Source of the DNA: Chinchilla lanigera
Taxonomy: Eukaryota; Chordata; Mammalia; Rodentia; Chinchillidae
Assembly (NCBI RefSeq): GCF_000276665.1
Contig: NW_004955417.1
Location: 25,855,578-25,919,577 of the forward strand
Direction: 5' to 3'
DNA length: 64,000 nt
Shown here: positions 11,204 through 22,660 of the stretch, piece after piece
Layout of the letters: the number at the start of each line of letters is the position of its first letter
How positions within the stretch are numbered: position 1 is the stretch's first letter
Program-made: the position numbers and the translations under genes
Notes under the pieces: model-generated
Databases searched by the model: none
The model's input: only the letters and a program-made list of their open reading frames with translations
Told to the model about the DNA's origin: nothing

Positions 11204-11365
11204 AAAGGAGGAAGTTGGCAAAGGAGCCTGCAGCGTTTTCTGCTGATGAACTCAAAAGTCTGTTACGACTCACCAGGGAGCGCTTTCTTCATCATTTTGA
11301 TGCTCTTACTCCTGAAACGGCTCTAAGACAGATCGACAAAATTAAAACCTCAGCTATGTTAAATG
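11204..11365 (+). CDS. MTBP: MTBP coding exon B
   Basis: The exon lies between the acceptor TTTGTCTTGCAG and the donor GTAAGTTC. It is 162 bases long, starting with 2 bases and ending with 1 base of split codons. It encodes RRKLAKEPAAFSADELKSLL and then RLTRERFLHHFDALTPE to KIKTSAMLN. The family pattern RRKLAK, ELKSLL and DKIKT is preserved, corresponding to about human residues 487-540. The segment is rich in charged and leucine residues and probably helical. The exon itself has ordinary base composition, unlike exons A, F and G. Confidence 0.96.
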
Positions 11366-12769
11366 GTAAGTTCTTTATTACTTTAAATTTTGTTCTTTTC
11401 CTTGTAGCATCTGTGGTAGCTATCATTATTCAATGTTACATATTAGTCAAATCAAAATGCATTTTATAAATTTAAATAATACATATTTTTATATATGAGT
11501 ATGTATGTATATAAGGTGCCATCAGCAGTGGACATTTAAATTTTTAAAAATGTATTTCAGTCAAAGGCACATTGCCATTCCCCCTCAGAATACAGCCCCT
11601 CATTTTAAACACCCTTACTGCATCGCTTTTGCCCCTGTGAAGCAGTTCTAGAAGTCCTCTTTCCTGCGTGTCTCTGTGAGATGCGACCCAATGTGAACGC
11701 TGTTGCCGAGCGCCGTCCCACAGAAAACAGGCTCATGAAAACATCATGCCGTGCCGTTCTCCACCTACGCACTAGATCTGGCAGCATACAGCTTCTAGTT
11801 CACCCGCAAAGTGAAAATGAGCGTGAAAGGTAAACATGTGCATTGATTCAGGACATCAAGGCAGCCCGCTCGGCACAGTGGAGGACACTGAGGAAAGAGG
11901 ACTCCAGAACTGCTTCAGACAGTGGCACGAACAGTGGGAGAAGTGTGCTGGAAGGAAGGGGGACATACTCTGAGGGGAACTAAGGTCAGTGCGTCTTTTG
12001 TTATAATAAATATTTTAACTTAAATGTTCACTGTAATTTTTGATCACACCAGGTATATTCTCTGTACTTATTTAATATTACAGGTTTTTTGATCACACCT
12101 TCCATTAAGCGTGCTCGATGTAATTGTTTTTGAGCAGAGGGAGAAGCATTATAAGGTGATCTTTCTTATTATCCTTGCTAAGGCTGCCAGAATGGCTGGA
12201 TTTCTGTCATGCTGTTTCAGAAAGTGAGGCAAGTAAAATCTACACAGAGCATTCCATGTGATAAGATGCATCACATTTGCCAGTCATTAGGGCTGGGACA
12301 CTCACCGACATACACAGAGGAGGCACAGATCATTTCAATATTTAATTGGATTTCTATTTTCCTGGATTCTGGTGTTGTGATGAATTTGAATAGAGCAAAG
12401 CTTTTCAGTATCTACCAAGAAAGCCTTTGAAGATCGTTTGGCACAATTTTAAATATAGAGGACAGTTTTGGGGTTTTATTTTGTGAGAATAATTCTGTTG
12501 CATGGGTTAATGAGGAAATGATCACAGAATCAAGTTAGCCGTAATGTTTTCTGAATGCCTTTTGTGTATTTGATGCTGAAGTTACATGAAGAAGCGAAAA
12601 TGCCAGTCCTTGGCTTTCAGTAAGATTAGGGTCTGTTTGCAAAGCAAGGTATAAAAGCAGCACGTAGTGCCGGGTTTAAGAACACAGACTCTCGGCCAAG
12701 GTCCAAGTCTCAAGATTGTCACTTCTTAGCCGAGTGGTTTGGGGCGTGTTATGTCACCTCTGTTCCCCG

Positions 12770-13800
12770 TGTGCTGAGTGGGAAAATAATACAGCCTGTG
12801 GCCAGGGCCCCCGTGCGGGTGACTGGGGCTCTCGTGAGGGTTAACGAGTTGGTGCTCGCAGCACCAGGAAGGACAGACAGGCTGTTGCTTGTGTTGTTGT
12901 CACCCTCGGTCCGTATCAGTACCGAGGTTCACCGGCAGCCAGTGTCACTGGAAAGGCCCCGGGGAGATGGTGAAGGCGCTGGCGACGGGGCATGTGTTTG
13001 GATCAGGGCAGGAGCTTCGCTTTGTGCTGGCAGCCAGGCTGGATGCTGGCCCTGCCGCTCACCCGCTGTGTGACCGTGGGTGCGTTTTCTGACCTCTTTA
13101 ACTTGGGGATGAGGTGGTTATGAAGATGAAATTAATTACCTGCACCTTGCATAGAAGGTTGCCTGGTGTGGAGTGAGCGCCACATGGTTTTTGGCTAAGT
13201 AACTCCATGTAAATTGAGAAAGGAGAGCTGTAAGTGGGGCAGGGTAGTCGCAGGAGGCTTGGCAGGAGCCAGGGGACTCCAGGGGGATCTTGAGTGGTGC
13301 TTCGAGTCTGTAGAGAGAATAAGACAGGATTTTCCAAAGAGAAGAGACAGCACAACCCGTCATGAAGCTAAGGAAAGGGGAACTGTGTGGCTTCCCCGAG
13401 GGTCTGCACAGGAGAGGGGAGGGTTGAAAGGCGGGAGAAGCACAGGCAGTGGCGAGGGATCTCACACGGACACGTTCAGAGCTACCTGTAGGGGTCGGAC
13501 CTCGGCTGCCGCTGTCACGCCCAGCTGAAGGAGTGGTCCTGTCCCACGCGAGCGCAGCTCCCCTACTTTCCCAGGCCTTTTTGGTGGAATCCAGGTGCAC
13601 GCGGGGTGCACCATCCTCGACGTGCTTTGCGGGCTGCCTGGCCTTGTGCTCCTCCAGGGCGCAGGCCCATTTCCTGACCACCACGGAGGGCTCTGCGTCC
13701 CTCGGACAAGTCTCGTGCCCTTCCCGCTCACAACCTCCACCTTCACCGGTCCTCCACCTGGAATTCTGTCCCGCCTCTTGCCCAGTTCAGAAGCCCACTT
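12770..13800. other. GC-rich intronic block without recognised exon
   Basis: GC and CpG content rise abruptly relative to the AT-rich flanks. Open frames up to 182 codons exist on the minus strand (13136-13684) and 161 codons on the plus strand, overlapping one another. None shows a known domain, a start context or an exon structure that I can support. It is more likely base composition than a gene. Confidence 0.5.
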
Positions 13801-15721
13801 CAGTGTATTTCGAAGAGAGGCTTTTTCTGACCCTGCTCCACTTAAATGATTTCTTCTTGTACTGTTCCCTAGTTTTTCTTCAAATCACTTGTCACATTTT
13901 AAAATTACATATCATCTGTGCAGTTCTTTATTAAGTGTTTGTCTTCTCTCTAAGCCCTGTTCTCTGAGCGTAAAGCACATGCCCACTTGCTCTGTGTGTC
14001 CACAGAGCCTGGTACAGTACCTGGCACACGGGTGGGGGAGCTCCCCCAAATCCTTGTTAAATGAATGAAAGAAACTCTGAAACTGAGCTCTGAGCCTGAG
14101 CTGAAACCGTGCAGGCTGTCAGTGTGAGCATGACTCCTCACATCCTTGTAGCTTGGATTTGAGTAAATATTCTCCATGTAAATTACACTACCTGTAGTAA
14201 CAGCAAGGTCAATCAGATTTCCTATTTTGACCTGTTATTTGCAGCATAGACCTTAGAAGTTATTAGCAATTGGTCAGGTTATTTGGTCAGCTCAGTTTTT
14301 ACAAATACTCTAGTATGTGTGACAAGTGTCAAATTATTATGTAGAAAAAGCCTTAATCTCACCATTGTGTTTACTCTTTTCCACAAAGTTGGAGAAAACT
14401 TCCGCAGTGGCACATGTGCTATCCAGGCTCATAATGCAGCCATGGTCTCCTGCACCGGGACCCCTGGGCACATCAAGCGCGGCATACCTGAGTGTGCTGG
14501 CTCATTATGCAAGGTCATAGTTTTATTTTTTCGGACATTTAAAGATGAACTTTCTAGTGTGCATTTCTAATTCTCATTTTATTAAACAGATTATACCGGT
14601 AACAACATAACCTTTCCTTTGTGACTTACGTTTAGGTGTGTGAGATTAGGCCTTAACCTCATCAACTATGTCTGGTCACCAGTGATATCACTTCCTTTCT
14701 GTTTGCTGTGACATGAGATTCTGTCGGTCCCTTTTCTCTATTTCCCTATTGTATTGGTTTGATTTCTTTGTTCACCAATAAAATAAAACACTTTTTAAAA
14801 AAATTTAAAAGAGCCTTCTTGGTTTCTCAGAGAACCTTTCTGTACCTTTCTGGTGTCAGCAAGGAATAGTGTCCTGACCCATAAATAAAATATTATACTT
14901 TATTTTGCTGTAAAGAGTATATTGTTATTTTCCTAAAGGTGAGACATGTATGAATGTTTGTCTACCCATTCTTAAATATTTAACCTGTGTCATTTATGTA
15001 GGTTGTATGGCAAGGTTAAAAATTCACTATATTGTAATGTTTAAAGACAGTTTAATACTTTTTTAAGGATGGCTTGCATTCTCTTATGAATTCACAGCGT
15101 GCAATTGTGCAGAATTGCTATTGATTTTTTTTTTCCCTTAGTGGAAAGCCATGTCTCCATTAAGAAGCATATTACATTATTATAAATCTCATTATGCTAT
15201 AAAATAATATTTCACTATCCTTATTAAGAAGTGGGAAGTGGTATGGTGTTTGGAGAGGGCAATCCAGTATAGGTACTGAAAGTATTCTTAAATCTTCAGT
15301 GTGAAATAGTTTAACAAGGGAAAATAATATACAGGTTTCTGTTTTCATTTTTAAAAACTTTTTTGTTGAAAAATTTCTCTACCAAATCATTTTTTAAAAG
15401 ATCACCACACATTTTGAAACAAGTATCTCTGTTGATACTGTTGATGATAAACAGCTAATAATTTTCTGCCAGTTACTAGAACCAATATGTAGTAGTTCAA
15501 AACAGGGTTTAAAACCATACAGTTTTAGAATTCCAAAAAAGTAGTATAGTTAGTAATTTTGCCAGTGTTAACACAGTTTGGGTGTGCTGATAATTTCTAA
15601 TGAGAAAAGATGCTGTCCCTTTAGGTTTTTGTTTATGGTCCCAGTGTTAGGAATAGTCTTACTGTAGTTCACAGCAGCATGTTAGCTAGAAAAGACAGTC
15701 TTACATATGCTTATTAGTAAC

Positions 15722-16100
15722 TGTATGGGTCAGCTTCCTGTTGCTGGGACACAACACCCAACACCCGCAGCTTAAAGGAGAGAGGTTGACTTCAGTTTGT
15801 GGTTTCAGAGGTTTCAGTCCATGGTTGGCTGACTCCCAGCAAGTAGGTTATGAAGGGAGGGCCTGGCGGAGGAGGTAGGTCATGAAGGGAGGGCCTGGCG
15901 GAGGAAACCGCTAGACTCAGGACACCCAGGAAGCTGAGAGGGTAGTGAAGAGAGTTGGAGGGGAACGGGCTGTAACCAGCTCTGGCCCTTAATGTCGCAT
16001 GCCACTACCCACCCACAGACACCCAGGAGGGCCTTTCACTGCTCTCCTCAGTGACGCTTAAGCCAATCAAGTCAGCAGTCCAGATGGAACATCACAGTGT
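15722..16100 (-). mobile_element. MaLR-type solitary LTR with internal 34-bp duplication
   Basis: The antisense LTR begins at GTATGGGTCAGCTTCCTGTT and continues through CAACACCCGCAGC and GGTTTCAGTCCATGG. Within it, a unit of 34 bases ending in GGGAGGGCCTGGCGGAGGA occurs twice in tandem (about 15845-15912), a small duplication not seen in the other copies here. Confidence 0.65.
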
Positions 16101-16683
16101 GAAATAGCACTTGAAATGTTAGTGATTTGAGGAAATGTGTGTCGTTATTTTATATTAATTTAAAAATAAGGATTATTCCTAAAGTAGCCTTTATCTGAGA
16201 ACAATCCCTGTATTTATCATTTTATTATTATACCTTTGAGAATGAAATAATCTGTTTTTGGAATTTGGAATTTTGGAAGATGACATTTTCCAGTTTATTT
16301 GTACTAAGTCCAGTTTAGCATGTAAAAATCACATAGTACATCCATTATGTTCTCTAGAGAGTTGCCCCTTTTTCATTTAGGAATAATTTTACTAAAAATA
16401 ATGGAGTTATCCTTTTATTTCATGAGTCCTAACAGTGCTGGTTTTTCAGTTTTCCAAGTAACTTTTACTTTAATGAGGTATTTTATTCATTTCCAACAAA
16501 CTTCTCTATGGCATTTCCTACAGTTCAGACCACCAGAGAGATCTTTAATAAATGCCTGGGTTAAGTCCTATGCAACTAACATAAGGTGCATTTATGTATT
16601 TGTATACTTGTATTCATATTTTTTATATAACAGAATTCAGTATGTTAACTCTTCAGTTCTTACGGGTATTTCTTTCTCTTTAG

Positions 16684-16801
16684 CTGCCACTCGAGGAGAA
16701 CCTGACTCTTCAAGTCTAGTGGAAACCAGTTCTTTGGAATGGCCAGAAAAGCATGTTCTTCAAAATTTGGAAACTTTTGGAAAAGCTAGACAAAAACTGA
16801 G
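16684..16801 (+). CDS. MTBP: MTBP coding exon C
   Basis: The acceptor is TTTCTCTTTAG and the donor GTAATATT. The exon is 118 bases, with 2 bases at each end belonging to split codons. It encodes [20 protein letters not shown] and then [16 protein letters not shown]. The [14 protein letters not shown] core is the family signature. The preceding few residues (AATRGEP) differ from the human FSPVEP. The length and both phases match the adjacent exons (G from exon B completes GCT; AG is completed by A from exon D). Confidence 0.96.
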
Positions 16802-18503
16802 GTAATATTTGAGTCTGTAAGACAGCACACTGTAGCTCAGCATTTTTATATGAACTTTCTTAACCCTTTATTATGACATGCGATTAGTTTATAGTTGTAT
16901 TATGAAAGCAGTGTGTGCTTCCTGAAAGTGGATGATCAAGAGTAGTATATTCATGAACTGGGAAATGCTTGTGTTCCTCTACCTTCTCTCTGCACCTTGC
17001 AGGTGTACGCAATCACGGTGAACATTTTGGGGTACAGTTCTCTGGGCATAGGAAGACTTAGTACGGAACCATGTTAAACGAAGTAGACATAGTCCCCTCA
17101 CTGAAGCACCTGGTTCCCATTTTGTGTCCTTGCGCGCTCACCTAGCCCCTGCAGTTCTCTCCGGGAGGCAGCGTTCATGTTTGGTTGTGGTTTTAGTCCT
17201 GTGCTGCAGTACAAAGCAAGCACGAAGTACCTAGTTGTGAAGCGGTGGAGTCCAAGCCCTCGCACACTGCCCTCATCCCAAACACTGCAAACCATGCCGT
17301 TACTGTTAGTTGTTCTGTTGCTGTCCTTTTATGACCTGCCTCTCCTTTCCTTCATGGACATTAGCACGTATTTACTGAACACCAGTTGTCACGCACTTGG
17401 GGAGGCACCAGCACCGCCCCTTTCCTTTAACCCAAGAGACAGTCAGGAGCAAGCGAGGGCCCAGACCTGCGAATATAATAATTGTAAGTTACGCCGTGGA
17501 TCGAGGGTGAAGCCCACAGCGGCAGAGGCTGGTGATTGTGTTATTTATGCCAGGAGTGATGGCGTCTAATCTCGTAAGCAAATTTTGCTCTTTTATGGCA
17601 GATAGCTTGCACAGGGAGAAACTGGGGGCAGAGAGATCTGATAGGTGGTCTTTTCTGTAGGCGAAGTGAGAGAGAACGGAGCTCAAACTAGACCATAGCA
17701 CAGCTTGGGGTGTACTTTGGTGGTAAGCTGGAAAACCCTTCCGGTAGTGGCTTGGATAGGGAGAGGGAAACAGACGTGCAAGGCAGTTTGGATTGCTGGC
17801 TTTCACAACGCAGCGAGCGATGTTCTCACGGAACGGACAAGATTGCTGGGATGTTGGTCGTGAGAATAATTTTAGAGAGAAAAGTCAGCAAGCGTGCTTT
17901 AGGGGCGCTAAGTTTGCCCTCTAAGTACCCACAAGGGAATAGCAAGTGGCCTCGTGGAGGGGAGACCGCACCTCAGTGTGGAGTCAGCCACAGGAGGAGT
18001 CAGGACACAGGGTGAGGCCCTGAGGAGAAGAGGGAAAGGACTGAGACCGTCCCTTGGAGTATCTGGAGCGTTTACAGGTTCCAGAGAAGACAGTCGGGAA
18101 GAGTGGGAGGCCCGGAGGACCCGCGTCTCTCGCCCCGTAGTTGTAGGCAGTGTCTTCCATCTCCCTGGACGAGAGATGATGTAGCCCCATTTCCCTCCCC
18201 TCCATCCTCTCTCTGTCTTGCAATGGACAGTTCTGCTCCTTCTTCAGCGATTGTTCTCGCCCCTCTCCGGCTTCTCGCTGGTTTGGGCCAGCACTGTCCC
18301 CTGCACAGCTGTGAGTCGCCGCGGGATGCGCTCAGCCTCCTTCCTGGATGAGCCCAGGACTTCCCTGGATTTCCTATTTTAGAGAGAAGTCTGTTGCCAG
18401 TCAGTTTCTGTCTCTAGAACTTTTAGAGTTTTCCATTTTCCTTACTGTTTTGAAATTTCCTGAGGTCATGGTTATAGGATGTTAGTCTCAAGATTTTTGT
18501 CTT

Positions 18504-18661
18504 CAGAGCCGGGCGTGGTGGCGCATGCCTGTAATCCCAGCACTCAGAAGGCTGAGTCAGGAAAATCGTTGGGAGTTCGAGACCAGCCTGGGCTACAAAG
18601 TGAGCTCAAGGCCAGGCTGAACTGCATAGCAAGACCCTGTCTCAAAATGACAAAAAAAAAA
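18504..18661 (+). repeat. B1-like SINE with TSD
   Basis: This is a full-length B1-like copy: GCCGGGCGTGGTGGCGCATG, TTCGAGACCAGCCTGGGCTA, ending in CAAGACCCTGTCTCAAAATG and an A-tail. The flanking duplication ATTTTTGTCTT is at 18493-18503 and 18662-18672. Confidence 0.92.
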
Positions 18662-19594
18662 ATTTTTGTCTTTTTTCAGCTCTGCGAAATACTTTATTTC
18701 TTCATTAATCATCCCTCTATTTGCTTGTTTTCTTCTTTCTCTGAAATACCTGTTTTAATTAACATTAAACATCCTGGATATTTTAAATTCAAAATTTGCT
18801 TTTTCTGTTTATAATCTATTTCTTTGTCCTTTTGACTGTATGTCCCTGGGTGGGTATTTCCTTACATTTGCTTTCTTCATTTCTGTTAATCTTTTTGGTG
18901 GTGGTACTCACGTCTTAAGTTCCTAACACATTTTCCTGTACTTCTGCCCTATTTTTTTCATAGCAGCATGGTCTTTTAGTCCTCTGGAGACTGGAGGTGA
19001 TACTGTGAAGGTACTCTTTTCTCTGTTCATTTCAGTGTGTTTTCTGGATGGTCTCATGCTCCTTCGAGCTGCTTGTTTTTGTCCTTTTGGGCTTTTTCTC
19101 TTTTCCATCGTTCTCCTCCAGTGTCCGGCAGCCCGTACGGTCTCTTCCAGGGAAGGAGTCAGGACCAGGCTGTGGCTTGCGTCTCCCTTTTGCTAGGCCC
19201 TCCCTTCCTCCTGGGGAGGGTGCAGGGTGGAGCTTGCTTTAGGGTGCGCAGCCAGGGACGGGCCGGTAGAGTTGGCCCTGACTTACACTAAGTTGGGGCT
19301 TTATCCTGGGCCCGCAGCAGACTCTGGGGCAGGTACAAGGCTGTGTACCTTCCAGGGAAGTTTCTGTGTTTTTAAGAACAGGGAGATGAAAAGCACAGGG
19401 GTAGGGTGTGTGGGAGGGAGGCGTGAGTGCCGCAGTCCTGGTGCAGGTCTTACGATATGTCGCCTTGATCCGTGCTGAACCCACTCAGTAACCCAGAAGT
19501 AGAGCCCTGCGTGGCTTCCCGGGAAGGGAAGACGACAGCGCTTACCATTAATATGTGTCTCTCCATAGTTCTTGGAAAGGCGGTTGCCCTAGTT

Positions 19595-19673
19595 CAACAG
19601 TGGCGAACCTGTGGCACGCATGCAGCAGCCTGTGGTGTTATCACGGAAAGCTCTAAAAGGTTCGCCATCACTG
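19595..19673. mobile_element. hAT-like miniature transposon with 8-bp TSD
   Basis: The left end CAACAGTGGCGAACCT and the reverse complement of the right end, CAGTGATGGCGAACCT, agree at 12 of 16 positions. The element is flanked on both sides by CCCTAGTT (19587-19594 and 19674-19681), the 8-base duplication expected of hAT elements. Only 79 bases remain, so there is no transposase. The inner GTGGCACGCATG next to the left end recalls tetrapod hAT families, some of which spread horizontally. The family is not named here. Confidence 0.8.
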
Positions 19674-19939
19674 CCCTAGTTTACCCCACTTTGAAACTTA
19701 CTGAACTTTTGGGTCCACTTTTCCTTCTCTTTTCCTTTCCTTAACTGTATCATGAATTTACTCTCCAGTGCTTCAGTACTGGGATTTCAGCTCGTTCCAT
19801 TAGTGAGGCTGATGCATGTCACATGTTGAGCCTTGCTGTCTTGAAGCTTGTTTGTCAGGCCAGGTCCAGGCCAAACGCCACCCTTCTCTGGAAACCTCTC
19901 ACACACTGCAGTTCCTTCTGTAAACGTCCAAGGACTGCG

Positions 19940-19963
19940 CTGCTGCTGCTGCTGCTGCTGCTG
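19940..19963. repeat. (CTG)8 microsatellite
   Basis: Eight uninterrupted CTG units lie in an MTBP intron. The number is within the ordinary range for a mammalian trinucleotide repeat. Confidence 0.95.
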
Positions 19964-20772
19964 CTCCCACCACACTTTGCTGTGCTGTCTCTGCCTCATT
20001 CCCCATTGGTACGTTCATGTCCTGTCAGGCAGGAGCGACAATTACGGGTCTGTAGACTATTGTGAACGCTTCCTGTTACATCGCACTGATGTGCACACAG
20101 TAAGTGCTCAAATACCACGGACACACCGCAGATCTGGAGTCGGGTTCTTGGTTATGGACAGAAGACGTGTTGTGTATTTTTTAGAATTTGCTTTGCATTA
20201 AAACAGATTTAGTCTGCAAATAATGTATCGCTATACAGTGAGTTTCAGGATCAGGGTCTGGTTTTAGACATAATCACCTGTCATGTGACTTCCTTGTTTC
20301 CTCTTAGGTTGGGGATAAAAATCCCAGGTTTGCTTCAAAATTGTGAAAATCTAATGAGAGAATCTATGAAAAATTAGCTTCCAAGCTTAAAAAACGCTAA
20401 ACACAATCAGGTGTTGTCAGTGTTACTATTTTTTTTAACCGAGACATATCTTGGTAGTGTAATTTATCACAAGCAAGGCTTTTAAATTGCTTCGATATCA
20501 TGTGTTTGTGTTCTATATAAATGCAAATCGTACATTTCGCCGCTATAGCTGGTCTGCAGAATGGAGAATAATATTCATTAAGAAGCCTTTGTCAGTCACA
20601 GACAGGACGCACACAGAAATTAAATTAAATTGTGCATGCCCTTCCTGCCCTCTTAGACTGTGAAGTTCAGAGGATGTATTTAAGGGTTTTCTCGTTTGGC
20701 TGTTTTGATTTTATTTATATTTTCTTTCCTTTTTTTTTTAGATTTATAGTTTCAATTTAAAAATAAAGGGAA

Positions 20773-20865
20773 GGGCCAGGGACATAGCTCAATGGCACAG
20801 CGCCTGCCTGGCAAGCATGAGCTCCTGAGTTCAATTCCCAGCACCCCCTCAAAAGAAAGGAGTAA
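20773..20865 (+). repeat. ID-type SINE
   Basis: The ID body GGGCCAGGGACATAGCTCAA, GCGCCTGCCTGGCAAGCATG and GAGTTCAATTCCCAGCACC is followed by a short A-rich tail. It is more diverged than the copies at 2273 and 39419. Confidence 0.88.
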
Positions 20866-21062
20866 AAAAGGGGAAAGGGCACCGTGAGCATGTGAATGAT
20901 CCTTAATGTGTAGAAATAGGGATCTAAACCCAGGGCAGTATTTTAATCAGGTAATTATCAATAAAAATGCTCATTTTGAGTAACAAAATACGCAGGAAAT
21001 AAATTCATACAAGTTTAGGAAGTCAGTTTTCTATGCAAGTATTGAAAGATGTGTTTGTTTTG

Positions 21063-21236
21063 TTGTCGTCTGGTACTGAGGGATTGAGACCAGGTCCGTC
21101 ACACTGAACTACATCCTCGGTCCCTTCTTATTTTTTATGTTAAGCTACATTGCCCAGGCTGAGCTCCAACTTGTGATCCTCCTGCCTCAGCCTCTCAGAG
21201 TGCTGGGATGACAAGTGTGTGCCACCATACCCAGCA
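21063..21236 (-). repeat. B1-ID composite SINE
   Basis: The plus strand shows the antisense ID part first (TCTGGTACTGAGGGATTGAG, CACACTGAACTACATCCTCG) and then the antisense B1 part (CCTCCTGCCTCAGCCTCTCA to GTGCCACCATACCCAGC). Confidence 0.85.
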
Positions 21237-22151
21237 AAAAATAGTAATAATTTATGTTGTAGGGACAGCGATGGTGAGCAGTAATTGAGTGCTTGATAAA
21301 ACTATCTTCCTCTTTTCAATATTTACAACTTCCTGTGAGCTTTTTTGACTTACAGAGTGATACAGAAGTAGTGCCTACTTTGGAGTCAGTACTGTACTGA
21401 GTGTCATTTTAAATAACTGTGTCACCCGGGTCTGTAATGTAACCTGTTTTGTGCCAGTCTCATTAGCTGAAATATAGGAGTAATGATTGTTTTTAGATTC
21501 AGTTTTCACTTTATAAAGTACATATGTTTGGGTGTTACTTCATTCTGAAATAAGAGCCATCCCATCTTTTTTAAGGGGTTTTTCCGGATGAAGAACACAC
21601 TGTAGGTAAGGCAATTTGCAGAGTGTAGTGTCCTGTACCTATTTCAGATGTGGCAGCGATTCAGGGGCTCCGCAGAGTGCCGTGATCATGGTGACAACAG
21701 ACCTTGGAGAGAACCCGATTACTGTCTCATTTCATGGTTGGGCTTTCAGTAATCTTTCAAGTTCATAGAAAATTGAAACATTCAGTCCTTGCCCTCAGAA
21801 ATCTATGATATTAGAGGGTTTCAAAACATGGAAATTTAGATTTTAAATTTATAGAAGTGGTCACTTCATACTACTGAATAATTAATATACCATCTTTTAT
21901 AAGCGGTGAAATTATGCTTTTTTTATATTTAAGTAGAATTATTGACGTGGCCTCTCCAAGTTTCAGTGTGACACAGATGTTTTGAAAATATAGTTTGAAA
22001 CTGATTTGCAAAGATTTTACTTCATTGTTTTTCTGAAATGTGTAATGCTCCCATTTTCCTTGTGTGTTTTTCTGGTTTCTGTCCCTATCACCTTTTCTGA
22101 GCAGTGGTGAATGTGCATCTGTACTAAACCTGCATAACCTTATCTGTCCAG

Positions 22152-22307
22152 AGCCGGCTCGTTGCCTCAGTCCTCGGAGCAGCTGCTGGGCCATAAAGAG
22201 GGCCCCCGAGATGCGGTCCTGTTGCTGGATGCTAAGGAGCTGCTCAAGTACTTTACCTCTGATGGACTGCCTGTGGGAGACCTCCAGCCTTTGCCCCTGC
22301 AGAAGGG
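22152..22307 (+). CDS. MTBP: MTBP coding exon D
   Basis: The exon begins after TATCTGTCCAG and ends before GTACGTTG. A second AG two bases downstream would put the frame out, so the start at 22152 is fixed by phase: AG from exon C plus A gives Arg. It encodes [20 protein letters not shown], then [20 protein letters not shown] and PLPLQKG. This is the most conserved part in the window, nearly identical to the human protein around residues 580-630. The 156-base length fits phases 1 and 2. Confidence 0.97.
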
Positions 22308-22449
22308 GTACGTTGAAGACTTAGGGTGTCCAGCTAACTCTTAAGAATCATTTAAAGCCACATGGCATTGCATGCTTTTGGCTGACGCTCCGTGCTGCTT
22401 CAGCAGATCACAGTTTGCTTCTGGTGTTCAGCAGCTGGCCTTGTGTCAT

Positions 22450-22660
22450 CGCTTTTCTGAGGGTTGAGGGGTGGTCGTGGGCCTTTCACTCTGAACTGCA
22501 TCTTCAGCTCTTTGTTTCTTTGTTTGTTTGCTTATTTATGTTTTGAGACAGGGTCTTACTAAGTTGCTAAGTTTTCCATGCTGGGCTCAAATTTGCGATC
22601 CTCCTGCCTCAGCCTCCCAGAGTGCTAGGAATACAGACATGTACCACTCTGCCCAGCTAT
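22450..22660 (-). repeat. B1-ID composite SINE, diverged
   Basis: The antisense ID remnant (GAGGGTTGAGGGGTGGTCGT to GAACTGCATCTTCAGC) precedes the antisense B1 (TTTTGAGACAGGGTCTTACT, TCCTCCTGCCTCAGCCTCCC to CACTCTGCCCAGC). Confidence 0.75.

Larger units (their letters stand above)
11366..16683 (+). other. MTBP: MTBP intron between exons B and C
   Basis: The intron is AT-rich apart from a GC-rich block at about 12770-13800 that contains no recognisable exon. A MaLR-type LTR lies at 15722-16100. No SINE was recognised in 11400-15700, which is unusual for this window. The remainder shows nothing that I can name. Confidence 0.65.
16802..22151 (+). other. MTBP: MTBP intron between exons C and D
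   Basis: The intron contains a B1 (18504-18661), a hAT-like mini-element (19595-19673), a CTG microsatellite (19940-19963), an ID SINE (20773-20865) and a B1-ID composite (21063-21236). The parts at 17050-18350 and 19040-19550 are relatively GC-rich and carry open frames with no recognisable product. Confidence 0.7.

Noticed and set aside
13136..13684. 182-codon open frame on the minus strand
   Set aside because: It lies in a GC-rich intronic block with overlapping frames on the other strand. The peptide is Ser/Arg/Pro-rich and has no family resemblance, and there are no supporting exon junctions.
22153..22154. Alternative MTBP exon D start two bases downstream
   Set aside because: It would shift the frame relative to the AG left by exon C and destroy the conserved reading [11 protein letters not shown].
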